In this document: positions 32,248 to 40,445 of the stretch, in pieces | Layout of the letters: each line of letters begins with the position of its first letter | Position numbering within the stretch: the first letter of the stretch is position 1 | NCBI GenBank assembly: GCA_030827135.1 | Contig: JAURFE010000002.1 | Coordinates: 310,001-374,000 of the forward strand | Source: Vicinamibacterales bacterium | GTDB lineage: Bacteria > Acidobacteriota > Vicinamibacteria > Vicinamibacterales > SCN-69-37 | Direction of reading: 5' to 3' | Length of the DNA: 64,000 nt | The notes under the pieces: model-generated | What the model was told of the DNA's origin: nothing | Database searches by the model: none | Seen by the model: the letters and a program-made list of their open reading frames with translations, nothing else | Program-made: the position numbers and the translations under genes

Positions 32248-34539
32248 ATGTTTGGTGATCGCAACAACGTCCTCATCGAGCCGCCGGCCCCGGCCGCGCC
32301 GATCTCAGGTTTGCCCGGCGCGCCTGGGCATCCCGAGGGCGAGACCCATCTGCTCGATCGCCTGAGCGTCATCTATCGCTACCGCAAAGTGGTGGTGACC
32401 GTCATCGTGGTGGTCCTCATCGCCGGCGTCGTCCAGACGATGACGACAACCCCGGAATATCGCGCGTCGGCGCGTGTACAAATCGACGACGAACGCAGTC
32501 TGCCGGGCCTGTCGCTGGGTAACGAGCAGATGTGGGTCGAGACCAGCACACTGATGTCGACGCAGGTGCAGGCACTGCGCAGCAAGGACCTGATCCGCAC
32601 GATTGTGCCGCAGCTCAACCTGACCGCCGTGGCGGAGTTCAACGGGACGGGCACCGGTCCCACGGGCCTGAGCGGCGCGTTGTCCTCGCTGCGCGCGCGG
32701 ATCACCAATCCGATCAGCAGCTTCCTCTCCGGCCAGGAGACGGGCGCGACAGCGTCCGCAGAGCCGACCATCCCCGCCGATCCGGAGCGCCTGCTTGAGG
32801 ACCGCGTCGTTGACATTTTTCTCAGCCGGATGTCCACAACGCCGATCACCGACAGCCGGGCCATTCGCATTGACTTCGTCTCGCAGGACCCGGCCCTGGC
32901 CGCAGCGGCCGCCAATGCGCTGGCGAAGGCCTACATCGAGCAGAACCTGAAACGCCGCCGGGGCAACCTGGACGCGATCGTGGCCGACCTCGAAAAACAG
33001 GTCAAGGACGGCGACCAGCGCATCAAGAGCGCCGAAGCCAACATGGTCGCGTTTCGCGACAACAACAATGCGGCCGCGCTGGCGGACCCGTCGGTGCTCG
33101 CCACGCAGGAACTGGAACGGCAGGCCGAGCTGGCCCGGGCCGTGGAGTCGGCCCGGGTGGCCCGTGAGCACTACACGCGCCTGCAGGCCGTCCCGTACGA
33201 CGACCAGAGAATCGATACATTTCCCCAGATGAATGCGGACCCCGATGTCCGCCGGTGGAAATCGGAACTCAGCGCGCGGCAAAGCGCGTTGTCGCGCCTG
33301 ACGTTTGGTGAGGACCACCCGGTGCGCCTTGATGCCGTGCGAGGCATCGCGGAGGCCCGCGAAGGGCTGAAAGTCGCGCGTGACACCGTGGTCGACCGGC
33401 TGCGCCTCGCCGCCGAGAGTGCCGACAGCGATGTCACAGTGCGTCGCCAAAACCTTGCGACCATCCGAGCGACGCGCGAACAGCTCGGCACCAAGGGGAT
33501 CGACTACGACAGCCTCCTTCGGTTGCGGGATTCCGAGCGGGCGCTGATCACCACCCTGCAGGACCGGCTGGCCAACTTCAACATCGAGGCCAACGCCATC
33601 CGCAACAACGTGTGGCTGCAGGACAGCGCGGTGGCGCCCGCACGGCCGTTCAAGCCGGACGTGTCGCGCAACCTGCTGCTCTCCCTGTTTGTCGGATTTG
33701 CACTCGCCGGGGCGCTGGCATTCGGTCTCGACTATCTCGATGACACGATCAAGACGCCCGAAGACATCACGCGCAAACTGCGGATTCCGTTCCTCGGCCT
33801 CGTGCCGTCTGTACGCGGCGACAGACCGCACGTACTCTCCGGCCCGGTCCCGCACGACTTCGGCGAAGCCTACCGCGCGCTGCGCACCTCGCTCGTATTC
33901 ACCAGCGGCGGCGAATCCACGCGCATTATCACGTGTACGAGCGCACAACCGCTGGAGGGCAAGACGACGACCGCCTGCAACCTGGCGATGGTGCTCGCGT
34001 TCGGCGGGTCACGCGTCCTTCTGATCGACGCCGACATGCGGCGTCCAGGCGTCCACAAGACGCTCAAGATCAACAACACCGTGGGATTGTCCCATCTGCT
34101 CGTCGGTCAGGCCCGTGTGCGTGAGGCAATCCAGCGCACGAGTGATCCGAATTTCTGCGTGATGACGGCCGGGCGTACGCCGCCCAACCCGTCGGAACTG
34201 CTCTCCTCAGAGCGCATGAAACAGTTGATCGCGAACCTCAAGCAGGGCCCGTTTGACTGGGTCGTGATCGACACGCCGCCGGTGCTCGCCGTGACGGATG
34301 CCGTCATTCTGACGCCACTGGTGGACGGCGTGGCGTTTGTGCTCGGTGCGGAAATGACGAGGCGCCGCCTCGCAGAGCGCGCCGTGCAGATGTTGATGGT
34401 CAGCCGTCCCCGCGTCGTGGGCGCCGTGCTGAATCGCGTGAATTTTGACCGCAACAAGTACTACTATTCGCGGTATTACGGCTACCAATACAAGAGTTAC
34501 TACGGCAGCGGCACCTCGGGCGCCACAGAGAAGGCCTGA
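32248..34539 (+). CDS. Polysaccharide co-polymerase/tyrosine autokinase (Wzz plus BY-kinase)
   Basis: A 763-aa fused Wzc-like protein controlling chain length and export. The N-terminal Wzz part has a membrane helix (VVVTVIVVVLIAGVVQTM) and a long periplasmic coiled-coil region; a second membrane helix (LLLSLFVGFALAGALAFGL) follows the Pro-rich VAPARPFKPD. The cytoplasmic BY-kinase has Walker A SAQPLEGKTTTACN, Walker A' VLLIDADMRRPG and Walker B WVVIDTPPVLAVTDA. The C-terminal tyrosine cluster (KYYYSRYYGYQYKSYYG) is the autophosphorylation site. Confidence 0.94.
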   Translation: MFGDRNNVLIEPPAPAAPISGLPGAPGHPEGETHLLDRLSVIYRYRKVVVTVIVVVLIAGVVQTMTTTPEYRASARVQIDDERSLPGLSLGNEQMWVETSTLMSTQVQALRSKDLIRTIVPQLNLTAVAEFNGTGTGPTGLSGALSSLRARITNPISSFLSGQETGATASAEPTIPADPERLLEDRVVDIFLSRMSTTPITDSRAIRIDFVSQDPALAAAAANALAKAYIEQNLKRRRGNLDAIVADLEKQVKDGDQRIKSAEANMVAFRDNNNAAALADPSVLATQELERQAELARAVESARVAREHYTRLQAVPYDDQRIDTFPQMNADPDVRRWKSELSARQSALSRLTFGEDHPVRLDAVRGIAEAREGLKVARDTVVDRLRLAAESADSDVTVRRQNLATIRATREQLGTKGIDYDSLLRLRDSERALITTLQDRLANFNIEANAIRNNVWLQDSAVAPARPFKPDVSRNLLLSLFVGFALAGALAFGLDYLDDTIKTPEDITRKLRIPFLGLVPSVRGDRPHVLSGPVPHDFGEAYRALRTSLVFTSGGESTRIITCTSAQPLEGKTTTACNLAMVLAFGGSRVLLIDADMRRPGVHKTLKINNTVGLSHLLVGQARVREAIQRTSDPNFCVMTAGRTPPNPSELLSSERMKQLIANLKQGPFDWVVIDTPPVLAVTDAVILTPLVDGVAFVLGAEMTRRRLAERAVQMLMVSRPRVVGAVLNRVNFDRNKYYYSRYYGYQYKSYYGSGTSGATEKA

Positions 34540-34552
34540 GTCCAGCGGTACC

Positions 34553-35914
34553 ATGCTGACCATGACGGCAGCGTTGAACCTGCTGCTGGCGTGGTCGGTG
34601 TTTGCCTTCGGCGCCGTCTACGACTGGGCGTTCGCGCCGGCCGCGCTGCTGGCGCTCACTGGCGCTGCCTGGTCCCTCCGATCCCCTCTGCGACAACGTG
34701 CCTGGCTCGACCTGTGGCTGTGCCTGCTGGCCGGGGTCGCGATCCTGCAGTTGATTCCGCTGCCCGAGGCCGTCCGCGCCATCCTCTCACCCGGTCAGGC
34801 CGGCTATGTCACGCGCGTCAGTCTGGCGCCCCCGGCGCCCGGCTCGTGGCTGCCGCTGTCCCTGCACCCAGGTGCATGGCTGTTCGGCGCCGGCGCCCTC
34901 ATCGCTGGCATCGCCACATTCCTGTGGACCCGCGACACTCTGGAGTCGCGCGGCGTGCGGCGCGTCGCGCGGGCCATCGCGTGGATGGCCCTGATTGTGT
35001 CGGCGTTCGCGCTGGTCCAGCCCGTCGTCTTCCCCACCGGCGGAATTTACGGCTTCTGGGATCCCCTCGCCAGCGGCACCCGCCCCACCGGGCCCATTGT
35101 GAGCCGCCCCCACTTCGCGTCGTGGGTGATTCTGGCGTGGCCGCTGACGGTCGGCTATTTGTTTTCGCATGCACGCTCCCACTGGCGGAGCCGCCGCGTC
35201 TCGCGCGGTGCCGCCATTCTCGGGGACACACGGACGTGGTGGCTGCTCCTGTCGATTGCGCTGATGGCCGCTGCGGTGCTGGTCACGCAATCGCGGTCCG
35301 GCGTCATCGGGTTGGGGGTGGCGGGCCTCGTGCTGATGCTGGAGGCCTGGAAGCGCACCGGCCTGGCCGGACGCGCCGGCCTGGTGGGGTTCCTCGCCCT
35401 GGTGACGGTGGCAGCGTCCCTGTGGGCGACCCCTGACGCGGTCTTATACCGCTTCGAACACGCCTGGTCCGGCGTCGACGGCGGTCGCCCGCAGATCTGG
35501 GATCAGGTCTGGGTGCTCGTACGCGATTTCCCGATCGCGGGGATCGGACTCGGCGCCTTTGACGTCGTGATGCCGGCCTATCAGACAAGCGCCTTCGTGG
35601 CGCTGCTCAATCACGCGCACAACCAGTATCTGCATCTGCTCGCGGAGGGCGGTCTCCTGCTTGCCGTGCCGGCCGTCGGCGCCGTTGTGACGTTCCTCGG
35701 CACGGCGTGGCGGCGCAGCCGCGAGGATCGGACCCCGCTGGTGCACGTCCGGCACGGCGCGTTCGCCGGCCTGGCCGGTCTGGCCGTACAATCCCTCTTC
35801 GAAACGCCCATGCTCACACCGGCCGTGATGTTTCTCGCGGCGGTCAGTGCGGCTTTGGTGGTCCGCGGCGCCGACCCGGTGAGGGCGGACGTCAGCGGGG
35901 AGTCGGACGGCTGA
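34553..35914 (+). CDS. O-antigen ligase/polymerase family membrane protein
   Basis: A 453-aa protein with about ten to twelve membrane helices and the Wzy_C region ending in NHAHNQYLHLLAEGG, typical of WaaL/Wzy-type enzymes that join or polymerise lipid-linked glycans in the periplasm. The start is ATG 34553 after the BY-kinase stop; the frame extends upstream through that gene's Tyr cluster. Its stop overlaps the next gene start (TGATG). A second protein of this family is at 47382-48689; one may be the polymerase and the other a ligase. Confidence 0.85.
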   Translation: MLTMTAALNLLLAWSVFAFGAVYDWAFAPAALLALTGAAWSLRSPLRQRAWLDLWLCLLAGVAILQLIPLPEAVRAILSPGQAGYVTRVSLAPPAPGSWLPLSLHPGAWLFGAGALIAGIATFLWTRDTLESRGVRRVARAIAWMALIVSAFALVQPVVFPTGGIYGFWDPLASGTRPTGPIVSRPHFASWVILAWPLTVGYLFSHARSHWRSRRVSRGAAILGDTRTWWLLLSIALMAAAVLVTQSRSGVIGLGVAGLVLMLEAWKRTGLAGRAGLVGFLALVTVAASLWATPDAVLYRFEHAWSGVDGGRPQIWDQVWVLVRDFPIAGIGLGAFDVVMPAYQTSAFVALLNHAHNQYLHLLAEGGLLLAVPAVGAVVTFLGTAWRRSREDRTPLVHVRHGAFAGLAGLAVQSLFETPMLTPAVMFLAAVSAALVVRGADPVRADVSGESDG

Positions 35915-36627
35915 TGTCTCTGCGCGTCGGTGTGGATCTTGACGGTGTCGTCGCCAACTTTCGTTCCGCGTTTGAATCCGCGGCGTCAGAAGCCGGCGTG
36001 TCCCTGCCTGTCGCGGGTCTTGAGGCGTCGACCAACGACCCCCTGTCCTCCCGAGACATCCGAAAGATCTGGGACTACGTCAAACGGACGCCCAACTGGT
36101 GGGTGCGGCTCTCGCCGTATGAACCCGCACAGATCGTCCGGCTGTACGAAACCGCGAGGCGGCTCCGGTGGGAAGTGGTGTTTGTGACCCGGAGACCCGT
36201 CACGATCGGCGACCCGGTGCAGTTCCAGTCGCAGTGGTGGCTCGAACAGCAGGGGTTCTTCTACCCGGCCGTGCTCACCGTACCGGGCTCACGGGGAGAA
36301 CTCGCCAACGCCCTGCGGCTCGACGTGCTCATCGATGACCAGATTCACAACTGTGTGGATGTCATCAGCGCATCCACGGCCAAGGCCGTGCTGCTGCTGC
36401 GCGACCGCACCGACTCGTCCGTGGAGGATCACGCCGTCAGTCGCGGCATCGGCGTCGTGGGCTCGCTCGAAGAGGCGCTGGACGTGCTCGACCATCTGCA
36501 TTCGGTGCTGCGCGAGCGCCGCGGGCGCCTCCAGCGACTCGCCGACTGGTTTGTCGTCAAACCCAGGACGGACGACCGCCTGCCTATCCGTCCCGATCCA
36601 CATCGCGTGACGCTGCGGAATGACTGA
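35914..36627 (+). CDS. HAD-like hydrolase (5'-nucleotidase/phosphatase type)
   Basis: A 237-aa HAD-superfamily protein. The motif I Asp pair is in RVGVDLDGVVANF, motif II is around VVFVTRRP, and motif III/IV Asp residues are in LDVLIDDQIHNCVD. The substrate is unknown; by position it may dephosphorylate a sugar or nucleotide intermediate of the polysaccharide pathway. Start ATG 35914 overlaps the previous stop. Its last 44 bases overlap the end of the convergent nucleotidyltransferase gene. Confidence 0.78.
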   Translation: MSLRVGVDLDGVVANFRSAFESAASEAGVSLPVAGLEASTNDPLSSRDIRKIWDYVKRTPNWWVRLSPYEPAQIVRLYETARRLRWEVVFVTRRPVTIGDPVQFQSQWWLEQQGFFYPAVLTVPGSRGELANALRLDVLIDDQIHNCVDVISASTAKAVLLLRDRTDSSVEDHAVSRGIGVVGSLEEALDVLDHLHSVLRERRGRLQRLADWFVVKPRTDDRLPIRPDPHRVTLRND

Positions 36628-37744
36628 CCGCGCCTGACCGGCGATCCCGCCACCACCGCCACAGCCACTGCGCACCTCCGCGCACCAGCCGATGTCCGTA
36701 CAACGCCGGCAGCAGGACCCGCCGCCGCGTCCGGTACTGCGCGAACATGAACTCGCGCGGCGGCAACACATGTTCCCGCACCAGCCTGACCCGCGCACGC
36801 CACCCCGGCAGCGCGCGCAGATCATCAACGGCGTCCTGCAGTCGGCCCCGTTCAGGGCGCAACCAGCGCCGCGACCGATCGTTCGCGCCGTCGGCGGCGA
36901 TGCCCGCAATACAGGTCGCCTCAAGGATCGGCGCGGTGATCGCCTCCAGGGCCGCGCACGCGCGGGCGTGCGTCAGCGCCTGCGCGATCAGGGCGGACAC
37001 CCCGGCGTCGGCAACCCGGGCGCGGAAGGCCGCAGCGTCGGCGCTCGTCAGCCGCCGCGCCACCAGCGCCACATCCAGCGCCCACTTGAGGACCGGGTCC
37101 TTCGAGTGATGCGCGCGCGGATGCAGGCACGCGATTAGGAGGCCATCGTCGTCACTCACGCGCCACACCCCGGGTCCCGCAAACGGCGCGAGGACACTGC
37201 GGGTCATGACGTCGGACGTTGGAAGCATGGCTGACAGCCACACGCGATTGGAGATCCGCCAGTGCAGATCAATCGCCATCGTCGTGCCGGCGACACCGGT
37301 GCGTTCGAAGACCTCCTGTCCGTTCACCAGATCCCCGGGAATGCGACCCGCCGGGGTGTACCCGGCGGCGGCCAGCGCCGCAAAAGCACGCGCCCGATCG
37401 GCCACGTCGATGAGCACGTCCAGGTCGAGGCACGGACGACACCACGGCTCTGGGTAGTCGGTATACGCCCATGCTCCGCCTTTGAAGAGCACGGGGCGCA
37501 CACCAGCAGCCACCAGTGCCGCGCAGGCGCGCACCATCTCCGCCTGTTGCACCGCCGTGGTCATGGCGGCGCGCCGACGGTCATCGGCCAGCGCCGCCAC
37601 GTCGGGACGCAGCCAGGCCATGTAGGGCGCGAGCCCATCGTGGCGCAACGCGTCGATCACAGCGTCCGCGCCGTACCGGCTGAAGGCGGAATCCAGTTGT
37701 GGGGGATGGCGAAGTACCGCGGCCAGATCGGCCAGGGACACCAC
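36584..37744 (-). CDS. Nucleotidyltransferase family protein (NTP_transf_5-like)
   Basis: A 386-aa protein of the uncharacterised nucleotidyltransferase group: VRPVLFKGGAWAYTDYPEPWCRPCLDLDVLID holds the KGG loop and the DxD metal motif, followed by AIDLHWRISN and a helical C-terminal half. Members recur next to HprK-like kinases, PqqD proteins and asparagine synthetases in polysaccharide and lasso clusters, though their substrate is unknown. It is the last gene of the long minus-strand exopolysaccharide run. Confidence 0.78.
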   Translation of the reverse strand: MVSLADLAAVLRHPPQLDSAFSRYGADAVIDALRHDGLAPYMAWLRPDVAALADDRRRAAMTTAVQQAEMVRACAALVAAGVRPVLFKGGAWAYTDYPEPWCRPCLDLDVLIDVADRARAFAALAAAGYTPAGRIPGDLVNGQEVFERTGVAGTTMAIDLHWRISNRVWLSAMLPTSDVMTRSVLAPFAGPGVWRVSDDDGLLIACLHPRAHHSKDPVLKWALDVALVARRLTSADAAAFRARVADAGVSALIAQALTHARACAALEAITAPILEATCIAGIAADGANDRSRRWLRPERGRLQDAVDDLRALPGWRARVRLVREHVLPPREFMFAQYRTRRRVLLPALYGHRLVRGGAQWLWRWWRDRRSGAVSHSAASRDVDRDG

Positions 37745-37747
37745 GGG

Positions 37748-38932
37748 TCAACTCCAGAGGGAGCTGATGACGGCGCGCCGGAAGGCGGGATGGCGCAGGA
37801 GCGCCAGCGCGGCGCGACGATGCCAGTTGAAGTCTGCGTGTTGCTTGAGCAGCGGCACGATGCCGTCCACTCTGGCTACTTCCACCAGTGTGCGAATGCC
37901 GCGATCACTGATACGGGTCGCGAGCGCGCGGAAGGCGAGTCCTGCGCGAATGTCGGGCCCGATGGACGCGCGCCACCGGTCTTCGTACACCCGAAGATCG
38001 CGCGCACCCAACGCGTTGCGGGAGAGCGCGTCGGCAAGCACGTCGGCGGCGAGGCGGCCGCTCAGCAGGCTGTAGTAGATGCCGCCACCAGTGGTCGGCT
38101 TCACCATGCCGGCGGCGTCGCCGACGGCGACAACGCGATCGCCGACGGTCCTGCGCACCGGCCCCAGCGGCAACATCTTCAACCGGGCGCCGGGAATGGC
38201 CGCCGGATCCACACCGGCCTCAGCGGCCACACCGGACGCAAACGCGCGGAACCGCCGTGGCGCTTCGGTATCGCAGAACAGGCCGAGCCGCACGTGCGGC
38301 ACGTCACCGCGATCAAACGGGACCGCCCAGGCGAACCCCCCGGGCGCCACCGACCGGCCGAGCCGGACGTCGATCCGCGGCAAGCGCGCAAAGGGCATTT
38401 CGACCTGCGCGGTCTGGACGAACGCGCGCGGCACCCCGAGGCCCAGTTCGCGATTAAACCGGTAGTTTGCGCCACACGCCAACACGCACACCCGTGCGCG
38501 CACGGGGAGGTCATCGCCGCGTACCTGCACGTGCACCCCATCGGCGTCGACCGTCAGTCCGTTCACGCGGGCATCGGTCCGGATCTCCGCGCCGTGCGCC
38601 AGCGCCCGCTCGGCCAGGCGGCCGTCAAACGAGGCGCGGTCGACGACCGCCGCGATGATGCGGTCGGTGTCGACCACCACCGGTTCACCGTCCTCATGGC
38701 GGAACGCCGCCGCCGTGGACAGGGCAAGAATCGTATCTTTCGGAAGGTCGAGTTCGGCAAACGCATCAAAACCCAGGACCCCGGTGCAATGCACGGGCCG
38801 GCCCACCACGGCATGTTCTTCGAGCACCACGACACGGTGTCCGCGCACGGCGAGGTCGGCGGCTGCCATGAGCCCGCCGGGGCCGGCGCCAATGACGACG
38901 GCATCGTAATGCGATGAAGAAAATCCGGTCAC
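37748..38932 (-). CDS. Geranylgeranyl-reductase-family FAD oxidoreductase
   Basis: A 394-aa flavoprotein with N-terminal Rossmann motif VVIGAGPGGLMAAADLAVRGH, CTGVLG, a second FAD motif VGDRVVAVGDAAGMVKPTTGGGIYYSLLSG and a geranylgeranyl reductase-like C-terminus. Such enzymes saturate isoprenoid chains. GTG 38932 overlaps the sugar transferase stop (GTGA). Its place directly after the initiating sugar transferase suggests action on a polyprenyl carrier, or it may be unrelated to the polymer. Confidence 0.82.
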   Translation of the reverse strand: MTGFSSSHYDAVVIGAGPGGLMAAADLAVRGHRVVVLEEHAVVGRPVHCTGVLGFDAFAELDLPKDTILALSTAAAFRHEDGEPVVVDTDRIIAAVVDRASFDGRLAERALAHGAEIRTDARVNGLTVDADGVHVQVRGDDLPVRARVCVLACGANYRFNRELGLGVPRAFVQTAQVEMPFARLPRIDVRLGRSVAPGGFAWAVPFDRGDVPHVRLGLFCDTEAPRRFRAFASGVAAEAGVDPAAIPGARLKMLPLGPVRRTVGDRVVAVGDAAGMVKPTTGGGIYYSLLSGRLAADVLADALSRNALGARDLRVYEDRWRASIGPDIRAGLAFRALATRISDRGIRTLVEVARVDGIVPLLKQHADFNWHRRAALALLRHPAFRRAVISSLWS

Positions 38933-39597
38933 AGGGTTCGCTGTTGTTGTCCGCGGTGCTCCCACCGGCCGGACACGGTGACCCACAACGATTGCAGAAT
39001 CAGTCCGAGGTCCACCCGCAGGGATTGGCGCCGGATGTAGAGCCTATCGTACCGGAATTTCTGACGCCTCGGTAGATTCCTGGAGGCGTGGAGCTGAGCG
39101 ACACCCGTCAGCCCCGGACGCACGAGCGACCGGACCTCGAATCCGGGCACGTCCTCGAGGCGGACATGCCGTCCATCTCCGACCGCATCAATTTCGCCGG
39201 GGCGGAGGGCCCGCGGCCCCACCACGCTCATGTCGCCTCTGAGAATATGCCAGAGTTGCGGCACCTCATCCATCGCGGTGGCACGCAGGACCCGGCCGAC
39301 CCGGGTCACCCGGGCGTCTCCGGCCACCGCCTGGCGGGCCCCATCGCGCTCCGCATGCACCACCATCGATCGGAACTTGGTGACCTGGAACTCGCGTCCG
39401 CCCATGCCTGATCGCGCCTGGTGAAAGAATACGGGACCGCGGTCGTCGATCCAGATAAGCACAGGCACCAGCACCCAGAGCGGCGCGCTCACCACCAGTG
39501 ACACCGTCGCAAAGCCTATGTCGACCGCGCGTTTTGCGATCGACGCGCGCACTCGCGCCGCGGCGTCAGTGATCGGCTCCAGGGTCACCTGCGCCAT
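38929..39597 (-). CDS. Initiating sugar (phosphoglycosyl) transferase
   Basis: A bacterial sugar transferase of 222 aa that moves a sugar-1-phosphate onto undecaprenyl phosphate, the first step of repeat-unit assembly. It has one N-terminal hydrophobic segment (IGFATVSLVVSAPLWVLVPVLIWI), VTKFRSMVV, and the catalytic Asp-Glu dyad in ATAMDEVPQLWHILRGDMSVVGPR; this is the short monotopic form. ATG 39597 is used; the open frame upstream is non-family. Confidence 0.93.
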   Translation of the reverse strand: MAQVTLEPITDAAARVRASIAKRAVDIGFATVSLVVSAPLWVLVPVLIWIDDRGPVFFHQARSGMGGREFQVTKFRSMVVHAERDGARQAVAGDARVTRVGRVLRATAMDEVPQLWHILRGDMSVVGPRALRPGEIDAVGDGRHVRLEDVPGFEVRSLVRPGLTGVAQLHASRNLPRRQKFRYDRLYIRRQSLRVDLGLILQSLWVTVSGRWEHRGQQQRTL

Positions 39598-40445
39598 CCC
39601 GCCATCATCCACAACCACCCGGCGCGGCCCCAGATCACACTCCACACGATCGCGTCCTTCGGGAAGAAGGACCGGAAGTGCTTGCGGTAGTACCGCCACA
39701 TGCTGCGGTGACGCGCGAGGATCATCGGCCGATTGACCTGCCGACTGCTGCCGCCAATCTCGTGCTCCATGATGATGCCTGGGTGAAAGTAGACCTTCCA
39801 CGCTGCGTCCCACGCGCGTCTGCAGAAATCGACGTCCTCGACGTACATGAAGAACTGCTCATCCAGCCCGTTGAGCGCGTCGCTCACCGCGCGACGATGC
39901 AACAGACACGCGCCCGAGACCCAGTCGACGGGTTCTGCCACGGCATACGACGCCTCCGCGCGCAGATACCGGCGCGACCACGGATTGCGGGGGAACCACC
40001 GTGTCAACACCGAATACCGATGCCCCAACGCCGCGCCATACGACGGGAACGCGCGTGCAGATCGCTGGACGGTGCCGCCCGGATCGAGGATCTTTCCCCC
40101 CACAATCCCGACGTCCGGGTGTTCATCCATCCAGGCGACCACCGCGGGCAGGCTGCCGCCGGTGAGACGACCGTCGGGGTTCATCCAGAGCACGTAGCGA
40201 CCGGTAGTGGCGCGGAGTCCGGCATTGATCCCGGCGCCAAACCCGACGTTCCGGTCCAACGCCACGACCGTGACATCGGGGTGACGACGCACCACCTCGA
40301 CGGTGCGATCCCCGGACGCATTGTCCACAACCACGATATCCGCGCGCATGCCGGCCAGCGCCGTGCGGACAGACGTCAGGCACTCGTCGATATCACGCTC
40401 CGACCGATAGGTCACGATCACCACAGACAGGTCGGGTGCACTCAC
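39585..40445 (-). CDS. Glycosyltransferase family 2
   Basis: A 286-aa GT-A glycosyltransferase: LSVVIVTYRSERDIDECL, VVDNASGDRTVEV, LDRNVGFGAGINAGL, and the DxD-like motif LWMNPDG; CRRAWDAAWKVYFHPG near the end fits rhamnosyltransferase-like members. The GTG 40445 start overlaps the asnB stop (GTGA). Its C-terminus has a possible membrane-associated helix. Confidence 0.9.
   Translation of the reverse strand: MSAPDLSVVIVTYRSERDIDECLTSVRTALAGMRADIVVVDNASGDRTVEVVRRHPDVTVVALDRNVGFGAGINAGLRATTGRYVLWMNPDGRLTGGSLPAVVAWMDEHPDVGIVGGKILDPGGTVQRSARAFPSYGAALGHRYSVLTRWFPRNPWSRRYLRAEASYAVAEPVDWVSGACLLHRRAVSDALNGLDEQFFMYVEDVDFCRRAWDAAWKVYFHPGIIMEHEIGGSSRQVNRPMILARHRSMWRYYRKHFRSFFPKDAIVWSVIWGRAGWLWMMAGWRR

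Noticed and set aside
32305-33948. 547-codon minus-strand frame
   Set aside because: Antisense to the Wzz/BY-kinase gene; no recognisable domain.
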